Below are positions 1 through 6,872 of a DNA stretch of 7,090 bases, in pieces (position 1 is the stretch's first letter; every line of letters begins with the position of its first letter). Made by a program: the position numbers and the translations under genes. The stretch lies in contig JBLIOB010000224.1 in the NCBI GenBank assembly GCA_047639575.1, positions 1 through 7,090 of the forward strand. Direction: 5' to 3'. This DNA comes from JBLIOB01 sp047639575 (lineage in GTDB: Bacteria > Bacteroidota > Bacteroidia > Flavobacteriales_D > Parvicellaceae). Below the pieces are notes generated by a model. That model was not told the origin of the DNA. It ran no database searches and worked only from the letters and a program-made list of their open reading frames with translations.

Positions 1-1
1 A

Positions 2-127
2 TTAATAGGGACTGGCCTTGGGATTTATTATAAAAAACAAGGTTATACTTTTTACAAAGTCTTTGTAGGTGCGTTTCTTAGTGCTACTGCATTAGGCTTA
101 TTGTTCTACACAATGTTGACCAAGTAA
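2..127 (+). CDS. C-terminal end of a membrane protein (5' partial)
   Basis: An open frame runs in from the left edge and stops at TAA (125-127), giving 41 residues. The peptide starts LIGTGLGIYYKKQGYTFYKV and ends YTMLTK. It contains a hydrophobic stretch of about 17 residues (FVGAFLSATALGLLFYT) after a basic/aromatic loop (YYKKQGYTFYK), as expected for the last membrane helix of an integral membrane protein with a very short tail. The remaining two frames close quickly (frame 1 at base 31). The stop lies 12 bases from the stop of the convergent TonB-like gene. I do not recognise the family from this fragment. That it is coding is inferred from the open frame, hydrophobic pattern and tight convergent spacing. 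Confidence 0.6.
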   Translation, partial: LIGTGLGIYYKKQGYTFYKVFVGAFLSATALGLLFYTMLTK

Positions 128-139
128 TTATTAGAATGG

Positions 140-871
140 TTATTGTTTGGAGTACTTGAAGTGAATCCAGCCTTTCTGAGCAGCCGCAGCATTGTAGTCA
201 TCGTTAAACTGTGCACGTCTCGCATACTTTAAAGCATTTTCTTTCAAACACATGTTTCTGGTAGTCGTTTTACTTTCTACAATTGTAGCACTGATTACTT
301 TACCTTGGTTATTTACTTTAATATTAACACGGACTTCGCCTTCCGCCATACAAACGTATGAGGGTGCAGGTAAATCGTAGTCTTTTCTTTCCCTTAAACT
401 ATAACTTGCTGTTGCGCTTATTCCGTCTGCACCAGAAACAGCATCTACATCGTCTGCGTTTTTGTCAAAAAGATTGTTCTTAACGTTTTGCGCTTCTATT
501 TTTCTTTTTTCAATAGCTGTTAGTGCATCAACCGACATCGTTGCGCCAGATTCATATTGTTTTAACAATTCAGCAGTATAGTCATCCACCTCTTTATTTA
601 ATTGAGCCTCATTTAATCTGCTTGAGGTTTGAGTGGATTCATTTACGTTGGCAGCAACGTTTGTTAACGGTTGGCCATTTTCATCCACTTGGTCGGTTGG
701 AACTTCTTCATCTTCACTAAAATCAAGTTCCGTAAAATCCATTACAATTTCATCTACTACTAAAGTCTCGGGCATTCTAGAAAAATTCAAAAGCAATATC
801 ACAATGAGGTGAACCGCTACAGTGCCCACCAAACCTACTACGGTCCATTGGTATTTATCCCAAAAGTTCAA
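140..871 (-). CDS. TonB-family energy transducer, Bacteroidota cysteine-pair class
   Basis: A 243-residue protein with TonB-like topology: a short cytoplasmic start (MNFWDKYQW), one membrane helix at about residues 10-30, a long periplasmic linker, and a C-terminal domain at about 157-243. That domain reads SYSLRERKDYDLPAPSYVC, then GEVRVNIKVNNQGKVISATI, then CLKENALKYARRAQFN and QKGWIHFKY. This is the beta-alpha-beta pattern of a Bacteroidota TonB C-terminal domain, in which the 'G-V-V-I-V-GKV' strands and a small-residue helix are characteristic. C174 and C208 are the only cysteines and could form a periplasmic disulfide (inference). TonB proteins relay proton-motive-force energy from ExbB/ExbD to outer-membrane transporters; no exbB, exbD or receptor gene is visible here. 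The linker (about 40-65) is strongly acidic rather than the Pro/Lys-rich type of classical TonB. The start is TTG at 871-869: the preceding in-frame codon is the stop TGA, and the first in-frame ATG (residue 33) would remove the membrane helix. Homologues are sometimes labelled as siderophore transporter components, which this sequence does not support. Confidence 0.8.
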   Translation of the reverse strand: MNFWDKYQWTVVGLVGTVAVHLIVILLLNFSRMPETLVVDEIVMDFTELDFSEDEEVPTDQVDENGQPLTNVAANVNESTQTSSRLNEAQLNKEVDDYTAELLKQYESGATMSVDALTAIEKRKIEAQNVKNNLFDKNADDVDAVSGADGISATASYSLRERKDYDLPAPSYVCMAEGEVRVNIKVNNQGKVISATIVESKTTTRNMCLKENALKYARRAQFNDDYNAAAAQKGWIHFKYSKQ

Positions 872-919
872 TCAATCTCTAAATTACACATCTTTAATAC
901 AGCCTAAATATTTGTGAAG

Positions 920-927
920 CGAAGTTA
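920..927 (-). promoter_or_regulatory. possible -7 box for the TonB-like gene
   Basis: On the minus strand this reads TAACTTCG, matching 7 of 8 positions when compared with TAnnTTTG of Bacteroidota promoters. It would place transcription start about 40-45 bases before the TTG start codon. No good -33 TTTG box is visible upstream, and the 12-base palindrome at 930-941 lies directly upstream. This is a weak call based on consensus similarity only. Confidence 0.2.
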
Positions 928-929
928 TC

Positions 930-941
930 CATACTAGTATG
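930..941. promoter_or_regulatory. 12-base perfect palindrome, possible operator
   Basis: CATACTAGTATG is identical to its reverse complement over all 12 bases; the next outward pair (929 C, 942 A) does not match. It lies in the divergent intergenic region, about 60 bases upstream of the TonB-like start and just upstream of that gene's candidate -7 box. That is a reasonable place for a dimeric repressor or activator site. A 12-base palindrome in AT-rich DNA can also arise by chance, and there is no second copy in the window. Confidence 0.3.
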
Positions 942-1036
942 ACTTTCACCTTCTAATCACTTTGCCATCTTAGCCAAAACAAAAACAACACCATTATCAG
1001 TACTTGAACCAAGCCATTCATGTAACAATACGCATT

Positions 1037-1057
1037 TATATCAATCTGATTGATATA
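1037..1057. promoter_or_regulatory. 21-base inverted repeat with perfect 10-base arms, probable operator
   Basis: The left arm TATATCAATC (1037-1046) and right arm GATTGATATA (1048-1057) are exact reverse complements around a single T at 1047. Pairing ends at 1036/1058. The right arm overlaps the TATATTTG box at 1054-1061, and the site ends 48 bases before the ATG of the propeller-protein gene. A bound dimeric regulator would cover the polymerase recognition region, so repression is the simplest inference. The one-base centre makes DNA-level recognition more likely than an RNA hairpin. It does not fit the CRP/FNR arrangement TTGAT-N4-ATCAA, because the half-sites point the other way. The regulator is unknown. 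Confidence 0.5.
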
Positions 1058-1061
1058 TTTG
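1054..1061 (+). promoter_or_regulatory. candidate -7 box for the Asp-box propeller gene
   Basis: TATATTTG matches the Bacteroidota -7 consensus TAnnTTTG exactly. Transcription would begin near 1066-1068, leaving a leader of about 40 bases before the ATG at 1106. No clear -33 TTTG lies 19-21 bases upstream, where instead the left arm of the inverted repeat is found, so the promoter may need an activator or may be weak. Predicted from consensus and position only. Confidence 0.4.
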
Positions 1062-1105
1062 ACATTCGAAAACTGGCTATAGTAACTAGCCTCAACAACA
1101 TTTAT

Positions 1106-4100
1106 ATGAAGACTGTTCTATTATCTTTTACACTTCTAACGGTATTTTGTTCTATTTCATTTGCGCAAAAAAGTAAAAAAGCATCAACTATTGATGCTAC
1201 AACATACAAGTCAAGCACATTTTCTGGATTATCTTTTAGAAACATAGGACCTGCATTTACTTCAGGTCGAGTTGCAGATATTGCCATGAACCCTAATAAT
1301 CCATTCGAGTATTATGTGGCAGTTGCCTCTGGCGGAGTTTGGAAAACAACGAATAGTGGAACCACCTACAACCCAATTTTTGATGGAGAAGGCTCTTATT
1401 CCATTGGCTGTGTTACACTTGCACCTTCAAATTCTAACGTTGTTTGGATCGGGACCGGTGAAAATAACAATCAAAGAAGTGTTGCATATGGCGATGGCGT
1501 CTACAAAAGTGAAGATGGTGGTAAGTCTTTTAAAAACATGGGACTTAAAACCTCAGAACATATTGGTAAAATCGTCATTCATCCAACTGATCAAAATATA
1601 GTTTACGTAGCGGCATATGGTCCACTTTGGTCTAAAGGTGGTGAACGTGGGGTTTATAAAACAACAGATGGCGGAACTACTTGGAATCGAATTTTAGACA
1701 TTTCAGAAAACACCGGAATCAATGAAATTCTAATGGACCCAAGAGATCCAAACGTCTTATACGCCACTTCTCATCAGAGAAGAAGGCATGTGTGGACGTA
1801 TATTGATGGTGGACCAGAAACAGGGATACACAAATCTATAGATGCTGGTAAAACATGGAACAAACTAAGTACCGGACTTCCTTCAGGAGATATTGGAAGA
1901 ATCGGAATGGCAATTTCACCAGCCAACTCAGATTACGTTTATGCAATAATTAAAGCATCAGGTAAAAAAGGAGGATTCTTCCGATCTACGGATCGAGGAG
2001 CTAGTTGGAATAAAATGAGCGATTATTCTTCTTCTGGAAACTACTACCAAGAAATAGTTTGCGACCCATATGACAAAGAAAAAGTATTCAGCATGAACAC
2101 TTGGCTTCACCATACGACAAATGGAGGGAAAAACTTCAACAAAACAGGTGAAAAAAGCAAGCACGTTGATAACCATTGTATGTGGATTGACCCAACCAAT
2201 ACTGATCACTGGATCGTAGGGTGTGATGGCGGTTTATACGAAACATGGGATCATGCAAAGAATTGGCAGTTTAAAGCTAATCTTCCGATTACCCAATTTT
2301 ATAAAGTTGCAGTTGATAACGCGAGCCCTTTCTACAATATTTATGGAGGAACCCAAGATAACAACTCGATGGGAGGCCCATCCAGAACCTTAAATAATGC
2401 CGGAATTGCAAATTCTGATTGGTACATTACTAATGGAGGTGACGGTTTTGAGTCACAAATCGACCCTACAGATGATAACATTGTATATGCTCAAGCTCAA
2501 TATGGATGGCTGGTTCGTTATGACAAAAGTAGTGGAGAAAAAATAGGAATTCAGCCGATGCCTGAAAAAGGTGAAGCGGCTTTCAGATGGAATTGGGATG
2601 CACCTTTATTGATTAGCCCTCACAACAACAAAAGGCTTTATTTCTGTGCTAACAAAGTGTTCCGAAGTGATGATCAAGGGAATACATGGAAAGCAATCAG
2701 TGGTGATCTGTCAAGACAATTAGATAGAAACAAACTGAAAGTAATGGATCGAGTTTGGGGCATGGATGCTGTCATGAAGAATAAGTCAACCACTATATTC
2801 GGTAACATTGTAGCGATGGACGAATCTCCTAAAAAAGAAGATTTACTGTATATCGGAACAGATGATGGACTCATCCATATTAGCGAAAATGCGGGCGGAA
2901 GTTGGAAAAAAGTTGATGGAGTGAGCGGGGTTCCCGCTAGAACTTACGTCAATATGTTATTGGCTTCTCAGCATGATGAAAATGTAGTTTATGCAGCTTT
3001 CAATAATCACAAAAAAGGAGATTTCAACCCATACTTGTATCGTAGTGTAGACAAAGGAGGCACTTGGACTTCGATTAAAGGGAATTTACCCGATAGAGGT
3101 TCAGTATACAGTATCGCAGAAGATCATGTGAATAAGGACTTACTTTTCGCTGGAACCGAATTTGGCGTTTACTTCTCATTAGACGGAGGTAAAGAATGGA
3201 CAAAATTATCAAGTGGTATTCCAACGATTGCGGCAAGAGATTTAGCCATTCAAAAAAGAGAAAACGATTTAGTAATCGGTTCTTTCGGAAGAGGTTTTTT
3301 CGTGCTGGACGATTATTCTCCATTAAGAGAAATGACTCCTGAATTATTGAAGAAATCAGCGCACATTTTCAATATTAAAGATGGCTTAATGTACGTACCT
3401 ACTAACCCACTAGGTTTGAGAGGTAAGTCTGCACAAGGTGAAAGTTATTATACTGCGCCTAATCCTGAATTCGGAGTGACTTTTACGTACTATGTCAAGA
3501 ACAAACTGAATACGAATAAAGAAATTCGTCAAGCAGCCGAAAAGAAAATCAAAAAAGACAACGGAGATGTATTCTATCCTTCATGGGATGAGATTAGAGC
3601 AGAAGACAACGAAGAGAAACCATATTTAATCTTTGTTATTAAGGATAATCAAGGGAATGTGATCAGGAAACTTAAAACCGGACCTAAATCTGGAATTAAG
3701 AGAATTTCTTGGGATTTTAGGCATACGACTACCAACCCTATCAAGATCAGTAAAGGAAAAGTAGGACGATACAGTAACGCAGCTAGTGGACCTATGGCAG
3801 TTCCGGGAACTTATACGGTGGAAATTCACCAATCGTTAAATGGAGTAATTACTAAACTTCACGATGCAGTTAATTTTGACATCAAACCACTTAACAACCA
3901 AACTTTATTGGCTCAAGATAAAGCGGCTCTGTTGAAATTTCAAAATGAGGTTGCCGAATTAAGCAGGTCAATTGGAGGAGCATCTGCAATGATTGGAGAG
4001 ACAAGCAAAAGGTTGGAGCACATCAAAGCAGCAATACAACAATATCCGACTGTTCCGTTAACGTTAATGCCTGAAGTAAAAGAGTTAGAAGAGAAGTTGA

Positions 4101-4390
4101 AAAAAGTTTCCCTTAGTATGTGGGGAGATGGTAGCTTATCAAGTAGAGATGTAGAAACGTACCCAGGAATATCTGGACGGGTCAGTACAATTATTTACCA
4201 GTTATGGCACACTACAACTGCACCTACTTCTACCCAAACAAAAGGACTTGCCATTGCCTCCGAGGAGTTTACACCAGTATTTAAGGATTTAAAGTCATTG
4301 ATGAAAGAAGTAGCAGCACTTGAAGCAAAATTATCTGCTAAGAACGCTCCCTATACTCCAGGAAGAGATGACAAATGGAAAAAGGAGTAG
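1106..4390 (+). CDS. exported Asp-box (BNR/VPS10-like) double beta-propeller protein
   Basis: A 1,094-residue protein beginning MKTVLLSFTLLTVF, with a signal peptide probably cleaved after SISFA (residue 20). FRNIGP (44-49) opens the propeller region. Asp-box motifs of the form S/T-x-D/N-x-G-x-x-W/F occur at about 80-88, 134-142, 185-193, 243-251, 293-301, 336-344, 520-528, 592-600, 646-654 and 690-698, with a degenerate copy near 378-387. This fits two consecutive propellers (about 44-410 and 430-730), as in VPS10/sortilin-like proteins. A beta-sandwich follows, containing GPKSGIKRISWDFR (859-872) and PGTYTVEI (900-907), both usual in Bacteroidota relatives. A charged, probably coiled-coil helical tail runs from about 935 to the end. 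Asp boxes are structural, so the common label 'glycosyl hydrolase' is not justified; substrate or ligand is unknown. No type IX secretion sorting domain is evident, so a periplasmic or outer-membrane-associated location is inferred. ATG 1106 is chosen because it starts a clean signal peptide; the frame is open 34 codons further upstream, but that segment is intergenic in character. Confidence 0.87.
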   Translation: MKTVLLSFTLLTVFCSISFAQKSKKASTIDATTYKSSTFSGLSFRNIGPAFTSGRVADIAMNPNNPFEYYVAVASGGVWKTTNSGTTYNPIFDGEGSYSIGCVTLAPSNSNVVWIGTGENNNQRSVAYGDGVYKSEDGGKSFKNMGLKTSEHIGKIVIHPTDQNIVYVAAYGPLWSKGGERGVYKTTDGGTTWNRILDISENTGINEILMDPRDPNVLYATSHQRRRHVWTYIDGGPETGIHKSIDAGKTWNKLSTGLPSGDIGRIGMAISPANSDYVYAIIKASGKKGGFFRSTDRGASWNKMSDYSSSGNYYQEIVCDPYDKEKVFSMNTWLHHTTNGGKNFNKTGEKSKHVDNHCMWIDPTNTDHWIVGCDGGLYETWDHAKNWQFKANLPITQFYKVAVDNASPFYNIYGGTQDNNSMGGPSRTLNNAGIANSDWYITNGGDGFESQIDPTDDNIVYAQAQYGWLVRYDKSSGEKIGIQPMPEKGEAAFRWNWDAPLLISPHNNKRLYFCANKVFRSDDQGNTWKAISGDLSRQLDRNKLKVMDRVWGMDAVMKNKSTTIFGNIVAMDESPKKEDLLYIGTDDGLIHISENAGGSWKKVDGVSGVPARTYVNMLLASQHDENVVYAAFNNHKKGDFNPYLYRSVDKGGTWTSIKGNLPDRGSVYSIAEDHVNKDLLFAGTEFGVYFSLDGGKEWTKLSSGIPTIAARDLAIQKRENDLVIGSFGRGFFVLDDYSPLREMTPELLKKSAHIFNIKDGLMYVPTNPLGLRGKSAQGESYYTAPNPEFGVTFTYYVKNKLNTNKEIRQAAEKKIKKDNGDVFYPSWDEIRAEDNEEKPYLIFVIKDNQGNVIRKLKTGPKSGIKRISWDFRHTTTNPIKISKGKVGRYSNAASGPMAVPGTYTVEIHQSLNGVITKLHDAVNFDIKPLNNQTLLAQDKAALLKFQNEVAELSRSIGGASAMIGETSKRLEHIKAAIQQYPTVPLTLMPEVKELEEKLKKVSLSMWGDGSLSSRDVETYPGISGRVSTIIYQLWHTTTAPTSTQTKGLAIASEEFTPVFKDLKSLMKEVAALEAKLSAKNAPYTPGRDDKWKKE

Positions 4391-4393
4391 CAA

Positions 4394-4415
4394 GAATTGT
4401 TAATTCTATTATTTT
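4394..4415 (+). terminator. weak hairpin with T-rich tail after the propeller gene
   Basis: GAATT (4394-4398) and AATTC (4402-4406) pair around the loop GTT just after the TAG stop, and are followed by a T-rich stretch (TATTATTTT). The stem has only one G-C pair, so it would be a poor intrinsic terminator; its position is the main support. An outer CAAGAA/TTCTTG pair (4391-4396 and 4425-4430) could form an alternative structure. Confidence 0.2.
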
Positions 4416-4417
4416 CG
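4410..4417 (+). promoter_or_regulatory. possible -7 box for the MBOAT-SGNH pair
   Basis: TATTTTCG matches TAnnTTTG at seven of eight positions and would give a leader of about 43 bases before the ATG at 4465. There is no convincing -33 box at the right distance. The 74-base gap leaves room for a separate promoter, but read-through from the propeller gene is equally possible. Confidence 0.2.
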
Positions 4418-4464
4418 TAGTTAGTTCTTGAATGAATAATAAATGATGAGCTGACCCAACTCAA

Positions 4465-5904
4465 ATGGATTTTAATTCTTTCGACTTTGCAGTTTTCTTA
4501 CCCATCGTGTTTTTCGCGTATTGGTTTCTGTCGTTTAAAAATCGTTGGGCGCAGAACAGTATTCTATTAGTTGCCTCCTATATCTTTTACGGTTGGTGGG
4601 ACTGGAGATTTTTATTTCTTATTCTTGGAAGTTCAGTCCTTGATTTTTTTCTTGGATGGCTAATTGGAACACGAACTCAGAAAAAATCCAAGAGATGGCT
4701 GGTCTTTGTTAGTCTATTGGTTAACCTTGGCCTTCTAGGAGTATTCAAATATTATAACTTTTTCGTTGAAAGCTTTCAAGACACATTTAGGCTGTTTGGG
4801 GCGGATTTGGACTCTTGGACTTTATACATTATACTACCAGTTGGGATTAGCTTCTATACTTTTCAAACAATTAGCTATTCGGTTGATGTTTCAAGAGGAA
4901 CAATCAAACACACAAAAGATCCGATTAGCTTTCTTTCTTATGTCAGCTTTTTTCCGCAACTAGTTGCGGGGCCAATTGAACGAGCCAGTAACTTACTTCC
5001 GCAGTTTCTGAAAGCAAGAAAATTCGACTATGACTATGCTAGAGCCGGACTACAACAAATTTTATGGGGACTATTTAAGAAAATAGTAGTGGCTGACAAT
5101 TGCGCTTATCATGCCAATTTGATCTTTGACAACCCATCTCAGTATACTAGTTGGGATTTAGTAATGGGTACTATATTCTTTTCCTTTCAAATTTATTGCG
5201 ACTTTTCTGGGTATTCAGACATAGCGATCGGTACGTCTAAATTGTTTGGGGTTAAGCTTAAAACAAACTTTGCTTTTCCATATTTCTCTAGGGATATCGC
5301 GGAATTCTGGAGACGTTGGCATATTTCATTAACCACTTGGTTTAGGGATTACATCTACATTCCAATGGGTGGAAATCGAGTTAAAAAATGGCGGCAAGTC
5401 ATTAATGTATTAGTTGTGTTTCTCATTAGTGGATTATGGCATGGACCGAATTGGACATTCATTGTTTGGGGAGCATTTAATGCATTACTATTTGTTCCGA
5501 TATTATTGTTCAACCTTAATCGGGTTCACATAGAGCCCATTAAATTTAGAGGTTTAGGCAGGATGTTTGGCGAGGTGGGGTTTATGATCCTTACTTTTTT
5601 TCTGTGTGCCAACGCATGGGTCGTATTTCGTGCAAACTCAATAGAATCAGCTGCAGAATACTTCGTTCAGATGTATGCAGATTTATTCAATTTCACATTA
5701 CATTCAACTTTTGGAAGAGACGTTATTTGGTTCATTGTCATTTTACTCGTTTTCGAATGGTTTGGTAGAAAAAAGGAACATGGTTTATCTTTTAAACGTG
5801 TTAACTGGGCCCTTCCATTTAGATGGGTTACTTACTTCATATTAATTGCTTTGATTTTCCTTTACACTGGGGAACCGCAGGTGTTTTTATACTTTCAGTT
5901 TTGA
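4465..5904 (+). CDS. MBOAT-family O-acyltransferase (AlgI/PatA/DltB-like)
   Basis: A 479-residue polytopic inner-membrane protein with about ten or eleven hydrophobic helices. The start, MDFNSFDFAVFLPIVFFAYW, matches the usual beginning of AlgI-type proteins. Family landmarks in order are a GWWDWRF segment near residue 43, LPVGISFYTFQTISYSVDV around 128-147, VAGPIER near 168-174, DFSGYSDIAIG around 247-257, EFWRRWHISLTTWFRDYIY with H286, and SGLWHGPNWTFIVWGA with H326, which by motif is the essential histidine of the family. The ending FLYFQF is typical, so the gene looks complete. MBOAT proteins of this class move an acyl group, usually acetyl, from a cytoplasmic donor across the membrane to a periplasmic partner that places it on a glycan (alginate, peptidoglycan) or, in DltB, D-alanine on teichoic acid. 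The stop overlaps the start of the SGNH gene (TGATG), so the two are almost certainly co-expressed. No Shine-Dalgarno sequence is visible. The acceptor polymer cannot be read from this window. Confidence 0.93.
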   Translation: MDFNSFDFAVFLPIVFFAYWFLSFKNRWAQNSILLVASYIFYGWWDWRFLFLILGSSVLDFFLGWLIGTRTQKKSKRWLVFVSLLVNLGLLGVFKYYNFFVESFQDTFRLFGADLDSWTLYIILPVGISFYTFQTISYSVDVSRGTIKHTKDPISFLSYVSFFPQLVAGPIERASNLLPQFLKARKFDYDYARAGLQQILWGLFKKIVVADNCAYHANLIFDNPSQYTSWDLVMGTIFFSFQIYCDFSGYSDIAIGTSKLFGVKLKTNFAFPYFSRDIAEFWRRWHISLTTWFRDYIYIPMGGNRVKKWRQVINVLVVFLISGLWHGPNWTFIVWGAFNALLFVPILLFNLNRVHIEPIKFRGLGRMFGEVGFMILTFFLCANAWVVFRANSIESAAEYFVQMYADLFNFTLHSTFGRDVIWFIVILLVFEWFGRKKEHGLSFKRVNWALPFRWVTYFILIALIFLYTGEPQVFLYFQF

Positions 5905-6872
5905 TGAAAAAATTTCTACTTAAAATATTAATTTTTTCAGTGCTATTATGGGCGATTGGCTTCACTTATCAGAGTATTATAGATGAGGGGTTAAAAGAAC
6001 AAGTTACGGATGGGAATGTTGGTTGGATCAACATTTACAACCAGCAAATAAATCAGGATGTTGTAATTCTAGGTTCTTCTAGGGCATGGGTGCAAATCAA
6101 CCCAAAAATCATTGAAGATGAAGCTGGATTAAGTTGTTTCAATTTGGGATTAGATGGCGCAAGATTTCAAATGCAAAGAACTCGCTGGAAAACGTTGTTA
6201 GCGCAAGGGAATAAACCAAAATTAATCATCCAAGTAGTCGATTATTTTGCGCTTAACCCAAGAATCAATCTCTATAAAAAAGAACGATTTATGCCATATC
6301 TAAATGATTGGAACATGTACGAGCCTCTTACCCACATTGACAGTTCAATTTGGATGGATCGGTACTTGCCACCAATGAGATATCACGGCTATGATAAACT
6401 ACAGAGCATCGGTTGGAAAAGCTTTTTTGATCTACCCTTAGATGATGATGAAAAACCATGGCACAGAAGGTATAACGGATTCAAAGGAACAAAAGACTCC
6501 ATAAAAGTTGAACCTACTTACCTTGACGATAAGCAATTTGAAACCTATGTAGATAATAAGAAAATTGATTTTGGGCGTGAAGCATTATCTGAAATGATTG
6601 AAGCTTTTCAAGCAGAAAACATCCCGGTTATATTACTTAACCTGCCAATCTATCATCGATTAAGAAATTCAATTGTTGGAAGAGATCAGTCAACCAAATT
6701 ATTTGAAGATGTAGCTACTAAATATCAAATTGAATTTTGGGATATGAGTGAGGATACATTGGGCAATAACATCGATTTATTTGCCGACCCTCTTCATATG
6801 AACTCGGCTGGGGCTGATAAAATTACGCTTCAACTTACCAAGAAAATTCTTGAATACAATAAACGGCAATAG
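5904..6872 (+). CDS. membrane-anchored SGNH-hydrolase-like protein, partner of the MBOAT (AlgJ/PatB/DltD-like role)
   Basis: A 322-residue protein with an N-terminal membrane anchor (MKKFLLKILIFSVLLWAIGF, helix about 4-22) followed by a soluble domain facing the periplasm. SGNH-like motifs are present: VVILGSSRAW with G57-S58-S59 (S59 aligns with the nucleophile of GDS), FNLGLDG with N80 and G82 as possible oxyanion-hole residues, IIQVVDYF (D113 region) as a central strand, and FADPLHMNSAG near the C-terminus, giving D295 and H298 of the D-x-x-H catalytic pair. A Ser-Asp-His triad is therefore plausible. Known MBOAT partners such as AlgJ, PatB and DltD share this layout of anchor plus SGNH fold and place or relay the acyl group. 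The ATG at 5904 shares its A with the MBOAT TGA stop, indicating translational coupling; an in-frame ATG at 5823 lies inside the MBOAT gene and would add a segment before the natural anchor. Family assignment is from motifs; esterase rather than transferase activity is possible. Confidence 0.8.
   Translation: MKKFLLKILIFSVLLWAIGFTYQSIIDEGLKEQVTDGNVGWINIYNQQINQDVVILGSSRAWVQINPKIIEDEAGLSCFNLGLDGARFQMQRTRWKTLLAQGNKPKLIIQVVDYFALNPRINLYKKERFMPYLNDWNMYEPLTHIDSSIWMDRYLPPMRYHGYDKLQSIGWKSFFDLPLDDDEKPWHRRYNGFKGTKDSIKVEPTYLDDKQFETYVDNKKIDFGREALSEMIEAFQAENIPVILLNLPIYHRLRNSIVGRDQSTKLFEDVATKYQIEFWDMSEDTLGNNIDLFADPLHMNSAGADKITLQLTKKILEYNKRQ

Noticed and set aside
120..150. Hairpin between the two convergent genes as a shared terminator
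   Set aside because: The best stem (120-128 with 142-150) needs two G-U pairs on the plus strand, which become mismatches on the other strand, and no T-run follows.
1037..1057. CRP/FNR binding site
   Set aside because: The half-sites are arranged as ATCAA...TTGAT, opposite to the TTGAT-N4-ATCAA consensus.
1004..1105. Upstream in-frame extension of the propeller gene to an ATG at 1004
   Set aside because: It would place 34 residues before an excellent signal peptide that starts at ATG 1106, and the segment contains the inverted repeat and the best promoter box.
1958..3832. Open frames on the minus strand inside the propeller gene
   Set aside because: They are short, lack recognisable domains or signals, and sit opposite a long, clearly coding gene.
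1106..4390. Sialidase or other glycosyl hydrolase function from the Asp-box repeats
   Set aside because: Asp boxes are structural and occur in many non-enzymatic propellers; I see no sialidase RIP motif or recognisable arginine triad.
5823..5903. Upstream in-frame ATG for the SGNH gene
   Set aside because: It lies within the MBOAT coding sequence; the ATG at 5904 has the stop-start overlap typical of coupled genes and begins with a basic residue pair and a membrane helix.
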